Assembly: GCA_030715135.1 (NCBI GenBank) | Contig: JAUYVH010000007.1 | Span: 124,001 to 188,000 of the forward strand | Direction of reading: 5' to 3' | Length of the DNA: 64,000 nt | Source: Keguizhuia sedimenti | GTDB taxonomy: Bacteria; Pseudomonadota; Gammaproteobacteria; Burkholderiales; Burkholderiaceae_D | Part shown: piece by piece, positions 26,763 to 35,486 of the stretch | Numbering within the stretch: position 1 is the first letter of the stretch | Layout of the letters: each line of letters starts with the position of its first letter | Notes under the pieces: generated by a model | Databases searched by the model: none | What the model saw: the letters and a program-made list of their open reading frames with translations, nothing else | Told to the model about the DNA's origin: nothing | Made by a program: the position numbers and the translations under genes

Positions 26763-27419
26763 TCAATTGCGCTGTGCATCGTCATCAAACCGTTCGACGG
26801 CGACTTGTTCCGAACGTAGTTTGATCTTCTGATCTTCTTGCGTCTCCTTTCTTGCGCGAGTGATATGGATTTCTTCCTTCAGGCGAATTCTTTTTTCAAG
26901 CACGTAGATCTCTTCGAAGACCGGAATGATATAGATATCACCTTCCTGTCTTGCCTGAGGCAGACTCTCCTCAGAAACGATTTGTCCGGCTTCAATATGT
27001 CTGACGGATAAGGTTTCAGTGATATGCGGGACATTCACGATCTCGTCATGTTCGAGAACGTGCTTAGTCACGCGGATGCCTTTGCCTGTGTCGACACTGC
27101 GTTTGTCGATATTGATCTCTTCCCTTGCCACAGGAATATTTATCTCCTCACGCCATTCCGATTGAGCAGAAGGCCGGTCTTCAATACGTGAATCCAACAA
27201 TACGGAAGTTATAAAAGATTCTTCACTTCGCTCAAGTTCGGAAAGGTCGGCATCGACAGTTCGTCCATCTTCCGTGGTAAGCACGGCGATGGTCACGCCT
27301 TCTTTCTGATAGAAAGAGCTGATGTTCGCGCGATTGCCGCGCCTGTCGAAAACGGTAGTGCCGATCAGCGAATTGTAGGGAGAAGATGAATCCTGGCTGG
27401 CATTATCAATGTTGTTCAT
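26763..27419 (-). CDS. Second DUF2382 (YsnF-like) protein
   Basis: From the ATG at 27419 the protein is 218 residues. A PRC-barrel-like N-terminus (YNSLIGTTVFDRRGNRANIS) precedes a DUF2382 domain (INIPVAREEINIDKRSVDTG and IIPVFEEIYVLEKRIRLKEE). A TTG at 27437 with GGAAT ahead is an alternative start. It shares its strand with the longer DUF2382 gene, 228 bases away; the pair could be a tandem duplication with diverged N-termini. Confidence 0.8.
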   Translation of the reverse strand: MNNIDNASQDSSSPYNSLIGTTVFDRRGNRANISSFYQKEGVTIAVLTTEDGRTVDADLSELERSEESFITSVLLDSRIEDRPSAQSEWREEINIPVAREEINIDKRSVDTGKGIRVTKHVLEHDEIVNVPHITETLSVRHIEAGQIVSEESLPQARQEGDIYIIPVFEEIYVLEKRIRLKEEIHITRARKETQEDQKIKLRSEQVAVERFDDDAQRN

Positions 27420-27437
27420 ATGGCTGTAGGCAATCAA

Positions 27438-27844
27438 TTTATTCCGGTTAAAGGGAAGGAAGACGCAGGAGTAAATCGGTTGGGCTGTTTATTCACTAAA
27501 AAGTTTTCTCCTCTCGGTATATTGCATTGACCATGTATACCTTACGCTGCCTTCCTGCAGTTAAATAGAAGGCACGATGTTGTCATCGATCGTTCTCCCG
27601 GCAGTGACGTTTCATGATTTTTGCGCCTGTTGCAAAGTGGGAGGCACCGCGGTGGTCTTACGGGAATATTTCCTTGCATATTCCGCGTTCGCCAGCGCAT
27701 GTTTGCCATCTTGCAATTGTCGGCTTTGCAAAATTAACTCAAATCAAGGTTTTCAAAAAAACATCCGAACGACATTGACGCCACTATATCTAGTGCATAA
27801 CCTAGGCAGCATCACTAGATGTGGATATTTCAAAGGGGCGGACA
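27438..27844. other. nrdD upstream region
   Basis: About 400 bases with no supported gene. It holds a half-canonical Crp/Fnr-like element at 27734-27747 (listed separately) and presumably both divergent promoters. A Cys-rich 103-codon open frame at 27577-27888 runs into nrdD and has no ribosome site. Confidence 0.5.
27734..27747 (+). promoter_or_regulatory. Crp/Fnr-like element upstream of nrdD
   Basis: TTAAC-TCAA-ATCAA has one canonical half (ATCAA) and one variant half (TTAAC). Its first ten bases match the element at 39258. It lies about 100 bases before nrdD, a gene that is oxygen-repressed in many bacteria. The -10 spacing is poor, so the site is provisional. Confidence 0.45.
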
Positions 27845-29875
27845 ATGATAGGCAATACAAATATTCTTGGCAACGTAGTCAAGCGTGACGGAAGCGTCAA
27901 GGCATTCGAAGCGGATAAGATTCGCAGCGCGCTGGCACGAGCGGGCAGGGCAACACAGGAGTTTGGTCTATCCGAAGCAAGCCGTTTAACCGAGCAGGTC
28001 ATCGCGCATCTCTTGGCAAGCCACTGCAGGTCCGCGCCGGAAGTCGAACAAATACAGGACCTGGTTGAAGCGGCCTTGTTCGATGCCGGGCATCGCAACA
28101 CCTTGCGCGCATATATCGTCTATCGCGAACAGCACAACAAGCTGCGCACGGATAAAAAGACCCTGGTTGACGTTGAGTCGTCCGTCAATGAATATCTCGA
28201 GCAAAGCGACTGGCGCGTCAATGCCAATGCCAACCAGGCGTATTCGCTGGGCGGCTTGATCCTGAACGTATCCGGCAAGGTCATCGCCAACTACTGGCTG
28301 AACCATGTCTATCCCCCGGAAATCGGGCAGGCGCACCGTCAGGCCGACATTCATGTTCACGATCTCGACATGCTCTCCGGCTACTGCGCCGGCTGGTCCC
28401 TGCGCACCTTGCTCGCCGAAGGCCTGAACGGCGTGCCGGGCAGGGTAGAGGCGGGCGCGCCGCGCCACATGTCGAGCGCAGTGGGCCAGATCGTCAATTT
28501 CCTCGGTACTTTGCAGAACGAATGGGCCGGAGCACAGGCGTTCAGCTCCTTCGATACCTACATGGCGCCCTATATTCGCAAGGACAATCTGGATTACCGT
28601 ACCGTCAAGCAGCACATGCAGGAACTGATCTATAACCTCAACGTTCCTTCGCGCTGGGGCACGCAGACGCCGTTCACGAACCTGACATTCGACTGGATCT
28701 GCCCTGAGGATCTTCGTGAACAGGTCCCGATCGTCGCCGGCGAGGAAATGCCGTTCCTGTACGGCGACCTGCAGCCGGAAATGGACATGATCAACAAGGC
28801 TTATATTGAAGTCATGATGGCGGGCGACGCGAAAGGGCGCGTGTTCACCTTCCCGATCCCGACCTATAACATCACATCGGATTTCGAATGGCATAGTCCG
28901 AATGCGGAACTGCTGTTCGAAATGACCGCACGTTATGGTCTGCCGTATTTCCAGAACTTCATCAATTCGGAACTCAAGCCGAACATGATCCGCTCGATGT
29001 GCTGCCGCTTGCAGCTTGACCTGCGGGAATTGCTCAAGCGCGGAAACGGCTTGTTCGGCTCTGCGGAACAGACTGGATCGATCGGAGTCGTGACCGTCAA
29101 CTGCGCTCGCCTTGGCTACCTGCACGCGGGCGACGAAGAAGCCTTGCTCAAACGCCTGGATCATCTTCTCGACATTGGCAAAAACAGCTTGGAAATCAAG
29201 CGCAAGGTCATCCAGCACCACATGGACGGCGGACTGTTTCCGTACACAAGGCGTTATCTGGGAACCTTGCGCAATCATTTCTCCACGCTGGGCGTCAACG
29301 GCATCAATGAAATGATCCGCAACTTTACGCACGACGAGCACGACATCACGACCGATTGGGGACATGCATTTGCGACGCGCCTCCTTGATCATGTCCGCGC
29401 GAAAATGCTCGAATACCAGGAAGAGACCGGCCACATGTACAACCTGGAAGCTACGCCGGCAGAAGGCACGACCTACCGCTTCGCCAAGGAAGACCGCAAG
29501 CAGTTCCCCGGCATCCTGCAGGCAGGCACGGATGAAATGCCGTACTACACCAACTCCTCGCAGTTGCCGGTAGGGTTCACCGACGATCCGTTCGAGGCGC
29601 TCGAAAGGCAGGACAGCCTGCAGCGCAAGTACACCGGCGGCACCGTGCTGCACCTGTACATGACCGAGCCGATCTCGAACGCCGACGCCTGCCGCATGCT
29701 GGTAAAACGCAGCCTGAACCGGTTTTCACTGCCGTATCTGACGGTCACGCCGACCTTTTCCATCTGCCCGCATCACGGCTACCTCGCCGGCAGCCACAAG
29801 TTCTGTCCGAAATGCGACGAGGAAATCCTGAGTCGCAAGCGGAAAGAAGCAACCGACCCTCAACCCGCCCACTAA
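27845..29875 (+). CDS. nrdD: Class III ribonucleotide reductase, large part lacking the glycyl-radical domain
   Basis: The 676-residue protein has the ATP-cone (VVKRDGSVKAFEADKIRSAL) and the barrel of anaerobic NrdD. Active-site cysteines fit GYCAGWS (C181) and SMCCRL (C386/C387). It ends after a zinc-site-like segment, CPHHGYLAGSHKFCPKC, where the usual first pair CxxC reads CPHH. The glycine-radical loop that normally follows is absent; it is encoded by the next small gene. AGGGGCGG precedes the ATG at 27845. It reduces ribonucleoside triphosphates without oxygen. Confidence 0.93.
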   Translation: MIGNTNILGNVVKRDGSVKAFEADKIRSALARAGRATQEFGLSEASRLTEQVIAHLLASHCRSAPEVEQIQDLVEAALFDAGHRNTLRAYIVYREQHNKLRTDKKTLVDVESSVNEYLEQSDWRVNANANQAYSLGGLILNVSGKVIANYWLNHVYPPEIGQAHRQADIHVHDLDMLSGYCAGWSLRTLLAEGLNGVPGRVEAGAPRHMSSAVGQIVNFLGTLQNEWAGAQAFSSFDTYMAPYIRKDNLDYRTVKQHMQELIYNLNVPSRWGTQTPFTNLTFDWICPEDLREQVPIVAGEEMPFLYGDLQPEMDMINKAYIEVMMAGDAKGRVFTFPIPTYNITSDFEWHSPNAELLFEMTARYGLPYFQNFINSELKPNMIRSMCCRLQLDLRELLKRGNGLFGSAEQTGSIGVVTVNCARLGYLHAGDEEALLKRLDHLLDIGKNSLEIKRKVIQHHMDGGLFPYTRRYLGTLRNHFSTLGVNGINEMIRNFTHDEHDITTDWGHAFATRLLDHVRAKMLEYQEETGHMYNLEATPAEGTTYRFAKEDRKQFPGILQAGTDEMPYYTNSSQLPVGFTDDPFEALERQDSLQRKYTGGTVLHLYMTEPISNADACRMLVKRSLNRFSLPYLTVTPTFSICPHHGYLAGSHKFCPKCDEEILSRKRKEATDPQPAH

Positions 29876-29885
29876 AGGAGAAATC

Positions 29886-30092
29886 ATGGGAGCAAACGAA
29901 CTTCATGCAGCAATCAAGCCGATGCAGAATCCAGCGCAAATTGAGCTGCGCGACGAGGAAAGGCAGCCCTGCGAAATCTGGACCCGCGTAATGGGTTACC
30001 ACCGCCCGATGTCGTCCTTCAACATCGGCAAGAAGGGCGAATTCCACGAGCGGAAATACTTCGATGAAAAGCGTGCCGATTTATCCGCTTGA
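29886..30092 (+). CDS. Separate glycyl-radical domain of NrdD
   Basis: The 68-residue protein contains EIWTRVMGYHRPMSSFNIGK, the NrdD glycyl-radical loop, with the radical glycine at G37. It starts ten bases after the nrdD stop, with its own strong ribosome site (AAAGGAGAAATC), so this is a real gene split and not a frameshift: the junction is a clean stop plus new start. It would act as a small radical subunit analogous to the way GrcA supplies a glycyl radical to pyruvate formate-lyase. The last 29 bases overlap nrdG. Confidence 0.88.
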   Translation: MGANELHAAIKPMQNPAQIELRDEERQPCEIWTRVMGYHRPMSSFNIGKKGEFHERKYFDEKRADLSA

Positions 30093-30834
30093 ACGTGTGC
30101 CTGCGCAGCCGGGAGTGGTACCGGCTGTGCAGCACTCAAAGTCCTTCAAGGTGGGCGGCTACACGCCGTTCACCGCAACCGATTTTCCCGGCAAGCTCGC
30201 AGCCGTCGTCTTCGTCCAGGGTTGCCCCTGGCGCTGCGGTTATTGCCATAACCCGCACCTGCAGCCGCGCACCGCGGAAAGCGCCTTGTCCTGGAAGTCG
30301 CTGCGCGAAGCGCTCAAGCGCCGCATCGGCCTTATCGATGCGGTGGTCTTCAGCGGCGGCGAGCCCACAACCGATCCCTGTCTGGGCGACGCGATCCGCG
30401 ACGTACGCGCGCTCGGCTTCCAGGTCGGCCTGCATACTGGCGGCGCATACGCCAACCGCCTGATCGAAGTGCTGCCCGATCTCGACTGGGTCGGCTTCGA
30501 CATCAAGGCCAATCCCGAGGGTTACGACGACATTACGCTGGTCGAGCACAGCGGCGAGCAGGCGTTTGCCGGTGCGAAGGCTGTTCTGGCAAGTGGAGTC
30601 GCCTGCGAATTCCGCACCACGATTCATCCATCGCAGATCTCTCCAGAGGACATTCTCCGGCTTGGAGAACGCATCGCGGAGATGGGGGCGAAAAACTACG
30701 CGCTGCAGTTGTTCCGCGAGCAGGGATGTGCGGATCAAAATTTGAAAGGGATACACCTTACGGATTATCCTGGCGAGATTGTTCTGGATCGTTTGCGCAA
30801 GCTCTTCCCCAACTTTACTTTTCGGTCCCACTAG
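30064..30834 (+). CDS. nrdG: NrdD-activating radical-SAM enzyme
   Basis: The 256-residue protein has the radical-SAM cluster CPWRCGYCHNP (CxxxCxxC) and SGGEPTTDP. It installs the glycyl radical on class III ribonucleotide reductase. Its start overlaps the small glycyl-radical gene, which ties together the three genes nrdD, radical domain and nrdG. It is longer than the classical 154-residue E. coli NrdG and of the longer type found in many anaerobes. Confidence 0.9.
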   Translation: MKSVPIYPLERVPAQPGVVPAVQHSKSFKVGGYTPFTATDFPGKLAAVVFVQGCPWRCGYCHNPHLQPRTAESALSWKSLREALKRRIGLIDAVVFSGGEPTTDPCLGDAIRDVRALGFQVGLHTGGAYANRLIEVLPDLDWVGFDIKANPEGYDDITLVEHSGEQAFAGAKAVLASGVACEFRTTIHPSQISPEDILRLGERIAEMGAKNYALQLFREQGCADQNLKGIHLTDYPGEIVLDRLRKLFPNFTFRSH

Positions 30835-30990
30835 ATTGATTGGTTCGTTCAGAAGCTGCTCTGCCGGTTTGTTGCGTCGATTTAGCGTCAGATCGAGATT
30901 CGCTGCGCCCGTTAGCTCTGCGGTACCGCATAAATTTGAAAGTATTTTGTATCCAAGAGCAACGACAGATTCAGGCAACAATTAAAAACA

Positions 30991-31017
30991 ATAAAAAAGG
31001 GCGCAAACCATGCGCCC
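30991..31017 (-). terminator. Terminator of the SDR gene
   Basis: On the minus strand GGGCGC-ATGGTTT-GCGCCC is followed by TTTTTTAT, a typical intrinsic terminator downstream of the SDR stop (31091). Confidence 0.75.
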
Positions 31018-31090
31018 AAGCCCTGCGACATCTGCCCGTCCTGGCCGACTAACCCTTAGAGGCTACCCATGACCGGGCGATGCTTACCGG

Positions 31091-31843
31091 TTATCCGATG
31101 GTGTATCCGCCGTCCACCACAATTTCCTGGCCGTAGATATTCTTCGCTGCGTCTGACGCTAGGAACACCGATGTCCCCGCGATATCTGCTGGATCGCCAA
31201 ATCCTCCAGGCATCAGACGGGCGTTGATCTTCTCTGCAACTTGACCGAGCACATCCGCCGGCAAGCCGACTGTTCCCCACAAAGGTGTGCCGATCGGGCC
31301 CGGCGCGATCGAATTCACTCGTATACCGCGCGGCGCTAGCTCGGCGGCCAGCGTCTGCGACAGTGATTTGAGTGCTGCCTTGCTTGCGCTGTATACGGCC
31401 AGTCCAGGGAAGCCGACCTGGGTAAGGAAGGTGGTGATGAACTGCACCGATCCGCCTTTGCGGATGTGGGGCAGGAACAGGCGCACGGTTTCCGCGGCAC
31501 CGAACAGGTTGACGGAGAACTGCGTTGCGAAGGCCGATGCGTCGCTGTCTTCGAAAGAGACGACGCGGGCAATGCCGGCGTTGGGAACGAGGATGTCCAC
31601 GCCGCCGTGCACCGCGACGGTTTCCTTGACCAGGCGTTTCAGGTCATCTACATTCGTGACGTCGCCGGGCACTACGGTAATGTTTTCCGGGCTGATTTTG
31701 CGCAGCTCTTCCAGGGGCGCTGCATTGCGCGAGAAGGCGACAACCTTGGCACCCTCGGCAACGTATTGTTCGACGATGGCGCGTCCGATGCCGCTGCCCG
31801 CACCGGTCACGACGGCGATCTTGCCTTCAAGTCTTTTTTGCAT
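31091..31843 (-). CDS. Short-chain dehydrogenase/reductase
   Basis: The 250-residue protein has the NAD(P) motif TGAGSGIGRA and the active-site Y-x3-K in YSASKAA. The residue 13 before the Tyr, usually Ser, is Thr (ITTFLTQVG), which can still act. The C-terminal DPADIAGTSVFLASDAAKNI and VVDGGYTIG are classical SDR. The substrate is unknown. It is a single gene in its own terminator-bounded unit, with no link to denitrification seen. Confidence 0.88.
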   Translation of the reverse strand: MQKRLEGKIAVVTGAGSGIGRAIVEQYVAEGAKVVAFSRNAAPLEELRKISPENITVVPGDVTNVDDLKRLVKETVAVHGGVDILVPNAGIARVVSFEDSDASAFATQFSVNLFGAAETVRLFLPHIRKGGSVQFITTFLTQVGFPGLAVYSASKAALKSLSQTLAAELAPRGIRVNSIAPGPIGTPLWGTVGLPADVLGQVAEKINARLMPGGFGDPADIAGTSVFLASDAAKNIYGQEIVVDGGYTIG

Positions 31844-31930
31844 GATTGAAATTCCGTGTTGTATGTCCTGGCTGATGCGATGTCGTCCGGGACAAAAAGT
31901 TCACCGACTGCGATTTGCCAGTAACGCAAA

Positions 31931-31960
31931 GAAAAAGGCCGCATCATTGCTGATGCGGCC
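31931..31960 (-). terminator. norZ terminator
   Basis: GGCCGCATCA-TTGC-TGATGCGGCC (31937-31960) is a perfect 10-bp stem, with a T-run on the minus strand just after the norZ stop at 31971. Confidence 0.85.
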
Positions 31961-31970
31961 CTTATAAGGC

Positions 31971-34250
31971 TTACGCCTTTTCTACTGCACCGGTCGAGAC
32001 CGGGACTTTTGCACCCGGCTTGACCTTGCCCATCAGGCGAAGGGCAAACAGGGACAGATAAGCGATACCAATCGAGAACACGATGTCGCCCGGTACGCGC
32101 AGCCAGACCATGTTTTCCATGAAGCTGGAGTGAATGATCTCAGCCGAACGTGCATACCACATGCCAGTGCTGATGCTTGCCCAGCCCTGATAGATGCCGG
32201 CCGGAGCGAGCGACATGAAGACCATCATCGCCAGGCCGATATTGAGCAGCCAAAACATCGGCTTCAACAGGCTGTCGGCCCAGAGTGCGCGCTCGGTCAG
32301 GCCGCGCAGGCAGAACAGCATCAGTCCGATACCGAGCATGCCGTACACGCCGAACAGTGCTGCGTGGCCGTGTGCTGCGGTCATGTTCAGGCCTTGCATG
32401 TAGTACAGGGCGATCGGAGTGTTGATGGCGAATCCCAGCAGTCCTGCGCCGACCATGTTCCAGAATCCGACGGCGATGAAACAGAGGATAGGCCACTTGT
32501 AGGTGGATACCCACGGTGCAGCGGTGGAACGCTTGTAGTTCTTGTAGGCTTCAAGACCGATCAGGACCAGCGGAACCACTTCCAGCGCCGAGAACATGCC
32601 GCCGATTGCGATAACAAACGTTGGCGTGCCGGTGAAGTACAGGTGATGCAGGGTGCCCAGGATGCCGCCGAACAGGAACACGATGGTTTCCAGGACGATG
32701 GCGCTGTTGGCGGATGCTGCACGAATCAGGCCCAGACGGGTGAAGAGCAGGGCGATGACCGCAGTGGCGAACACTTCGAAGAAGCCTTCGACCCACAGGT
32801 GCACCAGCCACCATCTCCAGTATTCAACCATGGAGTAGTGGGTAGTACGGCCCCAGGTCAGGGACGTTGCATAGAAGCCGCCGATGCAGAGAGCTGCGAG
32901 GAAAACCATGGCGATCAGGCCGCGGCTCTCGGATGGCTTCTTCAGTGCTGGCCACAGACCGCGGCCGAGCAGGGTAGCCCAGAACAGCAGGCCGATAAAC
33001 AGCAGGATTTGCCAGACACGGCCCATGCTGGTGAATTCCAGTCCCTGGTTGCCGATCCAGAAGCTGTAGTCGGTGCCGATATTCTGCAGGGTGCCGAGCC
33101 AGCCGGTGATGGTAGAGCCGGCGACGATGAAGAGCAGGGCATAGAACAGCACATTTACGCCGAGCTTCTGGTATTTCGGCTCATGTCCGGAGATCGCCGG
33201 TGCGATATACAGGCCGGTTGCAAGCCATGCGGTCGCGATCCACAGTACTGCAAACTGGGTGTGGACAGTGCGGCTGATCGTGTAGGGCAGGATATCCGAC
33301 AGCGGGAATCCGAAGAAGCTGTGTCCTTCCACCGAATAGTGCGCGGTGATGATGCCCATCAGTACTTGCGCTGCGATCAGCGCAATCACGACGAAGAAGT
33401 ATTTCTTCGTGGCCTTCATGGAAGGGGTCGCCTTCAGATCGAACAGCGGATCGGCTTTTGGAGGAGTCGGATCGGCTTCTTCCTTGTGGCGCGAATGTAC
33501 GAAGAGCATCACGGCAATCGCGCCGATCAGCAGGATGATGCTGGCGACCGACCAGATGCCGGTGCTGGCGGTCGGTGTGTTGCCGACCAGCGGCTCATGC
33601 GGCCAGTTGCTGGTATAGCTCAGGTCGGTTTCGCCCGGACGGTCGGTTGCGGCTGCCCAGGAAGACCAGAAGAAGAATGCGGTCAGCGCCTGGCGGTCTT
33701 CCGGCCTTTTCAGCGAATTCGCCACCATGGCGTATTGCTCTCGCAGACCTTCCAGGGAAAGGTCGCTACCGAACAAACCGTCATAGTGCTTCGCCACTTC
33801 CTTGATTGCCTGCGCGCGCTCTGGAGAGATGGTGATCTTCCCCGTAGCTGCGTCGTAGGTATTCTTGCGCATTTCTTCTCTGAGCATGCCGTTAAGCTGC
33901 CCCTTCTGGGATGCGGTCAACTCTTCATACGTCTTGTTGAAATCGCGCTTTGCCCAGATTGCCCGCAATGTGATCGCTTCGCGATGCAGCCAGTCGGCGG
34001 ACCAGTCCGGTGCGACATAGCTACCGTGGCCCCAGACGGACCCCATCTGCTGGCCGCCGGCGGACAGCCAAGCCTGCTGGCCGTGCTGTACTTCGGTGCC
34101 TTTAAATATTACTTCCCCTTTTTCACTAATGACTTCTTTTGGAATCGGCGGTGCCGTTACATAAATCTCTGCACCCACCCAGCCGAGGACGGCAAAAGAG
34201 AGTGCGCAGATTACGGCAAGCCAAGTCCAGAGTTTGCGCGTCGCATGCAT
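31971..34250 (-). CDS. norZ: Quinol-dependent nitric oxide reductase (qNor)
   Basis: From the ATG at 34250 (AAAAGGAAATTTGCC ahead) the protein is 759 residues. The N-terminal half is the qNor extension (HGQQAWLSAGGQQMGSVWGHG), replacing NorC. The catalytic core has the NorB-type histidines and glutamates in VHLWVEGFFEVF, LHHLYFTGTP and TAAHGHAALFG. It reduces 2 NO to N2O using quinol, needs no cytochrome c, and is often a detoxifying enzyme. It faces nsrR across two NsrR-type operators, and a complete cNor operon is elsewhere in this window. Confidence 0.95.
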   Translation of the reverse strand: MHATRKLWTWLAVICALSFAVLGWVGAEIYVTAPPIPKEVISEKGEVIFKGTEVQHGQQAWLSAGGQQMGSVWGHGSYVAPDWSADWLHREAITLRAIWAKRDFNKTYEELTASQKGQLNGMLREEMRKNTYDAATGKITISPERAQAIKEVAKHYDGLFGSDLSLEGLREQYAMVANSLKRPEDRQALTAFFFWSSWAAATDRPGETDLSYTSNWPHEPLVGNTPTASTGIWSVASIILLIGAIAVMLFVHSRHKEEADPTPPKADPLFDLKATPSMKATKKYFFVVIALIAAQVLMGIITAHYSVEGHSFFGFPLSDILPYTISRTVHTQFAVLWIATAWLATGLYIAPAISGHEPKYQKLGVNVLFYALLFIVAGSTITGWLGTLQNIGTDYSFWIGNQGLEFTSMGRVWQILLFIGLLFWATLLGRGLWPALKKPSESRGLIAMVFLAALCIGGFYATSLTWGRTTHYSMVEYWRWWLVHLWVEGFFEVFATAVIALLFTRLGLIRAASANSAIVLETIVFLFGGILGTLHHLYFTGTPTFVIAIGGMFSALEVVPLVLIGLEAYKNYKRSTAAPWVSTYKWPILCFIAVGFWNMVGAGLLGFAINTPIALYYMQGLNMTAAHGHAALFGVYGMLGIGLMLFCLRGLTERALWADSLLKPMFWLLNIGLAMMVFMSLAPAGIYQGWASISTGMWYARSAEIIHSSFMENMVWLRVPGDIVFSIGIAYLSLFALRLMGKVKPGAKVPVSTGAVEKA

Positions 34251-34298
34251 GGCAAATTTCCTTTTCTGGTTGGTTGAGGTGAGGTGAAACTTTCTTTT

Positions 34299-34321
34299 AA
34301 GATGCATTCTAAATGCATGTT
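34299..34321. promoter_or_regulatory. NsrR operator 1, norZ-nsrR
   Basis: AAGATGCATTC-T-AAATGCATGTT is a 23-bp near-palindrome matching the NsrR pattern (AANATGCATT...AATGCATNTT). It lies 49 bases upstream of the norZ start, so it probably represses norZ when NO is absent. Confidence 0.85.
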
Positions 34322-34325
34322 CTTA

Positions 34326-34348
34326 AACATGCAAACAAAATGTATGTT
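34326..34348. promoter_or_regulatory. NsrR operator 2, norZ-nsrR
   Basis: AACATGCAAACAAAATGTATGTT has the same 23-bp layout with weaker central bases, set 27 bases from operator 1, so two dimers could bind side by side. Confidence 0.72.
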
Positions 34349-34387
34349 TAAAACTGCGTTTAACAAAATATGACACTAAGTTCATAA

Positions 34388-34410
34388 AACATATAAAATT
34401 TATGCGTGTT
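34388..34410. promoter_or_regulatory. Possible third NsrR site near nsrR
   Basis: AACATATAAAATTTATGCGTGTT keeps the AACAT and ATG-N2-TGTT ends of the operator but is degenerate in one arm. It lies 29 bases before the nsrR start and could give autoregulation. Confidence 0.5.
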
Positions 34411-34438
34411 TTAAATTTGAGATTCGTTGCGAGGCGCT

Positions 34439-34939
34439 ATGAGACTTACTACCTATACGGACTATGCACTTCGCACTCTGATGTTCCTGGCGCTCAACCG
34501 CGACAAGCTTGTCACGATCCAGGACATCGCGGATGCACACAAGATCGCCAAGAATCATTTGACCAAAGTTGTGCATCAATTAAGCTCCGCCGGCCTGATT
34601 GAAAGCCTCAGGGGCCGCAACGGCGGCCTGAAGCTTGGCAAGGAACCGGCCGACATCAATGTCGGAGATGTGGTGCGCCTGACGGAGCATGACTTCTTTA
34701 TCGCCGAGTGCTTCGACATCAACAACAAGAACTGCATTTATTCTTCTTCCTGCGCCTTGAAGGGCGTGCTGAATCGCGCAACGAGCGCCTTTCTCGATGT
34801 CCTTGACGGTGTGACGCTGGACAGCTTTCTGCAAAAAGATGTTGTCCGCACCAAGGCGAAAGATGGAAAGCCGGTAACCGTTCATTTCAAGCAGACGTCG
34901 TATAAAAAGAAAGAAGCGGCGGTTTCCAGGAAGAGCTAG
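34439..34939 (+). CDS. nsrR: NsrR, NO-sensing Rrf2-family repressor
   Basis: The 166-residue protein has the Rrf2 winged helix (MRLTTYTDYALRTLMFLA) and three cysteines that match the iron-sulfur ligands of NsrR (ECFDINNKNCIYSSSCALK). The start at 34439 has GAGG ahead. NO attack on the cluster releases the repressor. It is divergent from norZ with two to three operators between, and a perfect operator is seen at nnrS, so this is the local NO-stress repressor. Confidence 0.93.
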   Translation: MRLTTYTDYALRTLMFLALNRDKLVTIQDIADAHKIAKNHLTKVVHQLSSAGLIESLRGRNGGLKLGKEPADINVGDVVRLTEHDFFIAECFDINNKNCIYSSSCALKGVLNRATSAFLDVLDGVTLDSFLQKDVVRTKAKDGKPVTVHFKQTSYKKKEAAVSRKS

Positions 34940-34964
34940 CGACTTGTTCGTCATTGCAGTCGCC

Positions 34965-35402
34965 TTACCGGAAAACCATTACAGGCTTGTCTGAACGGGA
35001 CAGTACTTCCTGCGTCTCGCTTCCCAGAAATAGCTTGCTTAAACCTTTTCTCCAGTGAGAACCCATGAAGATCGCATCGCATCGAAGCCGCTTTGCGGCT
35101 TCGATGATTTCTGCGCTGGGGCTGAATGATTCGGTAATCACGATTTCACATTCAACGCCCGCCGCCTTGGCGGATTCTTCGACTTTCTGAACATTCTGTC
35201 TGGCTGCAGCCAAGGCTTTTTCCGTATGGCTGATCGAAGCGCTTACCTTATCTGTCAGTTCCAGGGGAGATGACAGATAAGGTTGTGCGACCGTCATGCC
35301 GATTATCTTCGCGCCACAGGCACTCGCGATATTGACCGCAGCGGTTATCGCTTTTTCTGAAAGCGCCGAGCCGTCGGTCGGAACAAGAATTTTTCTGAAC
35401 AT
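34965..35402 (-). CDS. Universal stress protein (UspA family)
   Basis: From the ATG at 35402 the protein is 145 residues, starting MFRKILVPTDGSALSEKAI as UspA-fold proteins do. The nucleotide loop reads GSHWRKGLSKLFLGSETQ; the usual G-x2-G is altered by Trp at the fourth position, so ATP binding may be weak. A perfect FNR-type box lies 71 bases upstream, so it is probably made under low oxygen or NO. It is convergent with nsrR. Confidence 0.85.
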   Translation of the reverse strand: MFRKILVPTDGSALSEKAITAAVNIASACGAKIIGMTVAQPYLSSPLELTDKVSASISHTEKALAAARQNVQKVEESAKAAGVECEIVITESFSPSAEIIEAAKRLRCDAIFMGSHWRKGLSKLFLGSETQEVLSRSDKPVMVFR

Positions 35403-35472
35403 GCGTGCCTTAAGTTCGATATGCAACTCGTTTGATTGGCATGCATCCTATTTTTAGGGAGACCAAAAAAAA

Positions 35473-35486
35473 TTGATACAAATCAA
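35473..35486 (-). promoter_or_regulatory. FNR/Dnr box upstream of the universal stress protein
   Basis: TTGAT-ACAA-ATCAA is a perfect Crp/Fnr box. On the minus strand a -10-like TAGGAT (35450-35445) is at the class II spacing, which supports activation of the stress-protein gene. Confidence 0.85.

Noticed and set aside
27577-27888. A Cys-rich 103-codon frame before nrdD
   Set aside because: It runs into the nrdD coding region, has no ribosome site and overlaps the expected promoter.
27986-29653. A 555-codon open frame antisense to nrdD
   Set aside because: No recognisable domain, no ribosome site, and it lies wholly inside a clear NrdD gene.
32130-34277. A 715-codon open frame on the plus strand across norZ
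   Set aside because: It is antisense to a well-matched qNor gene, its product is Gln/Asp/Arg-rich with no domain, and it has no ribosome site. It reflects the codon bias of norZ.
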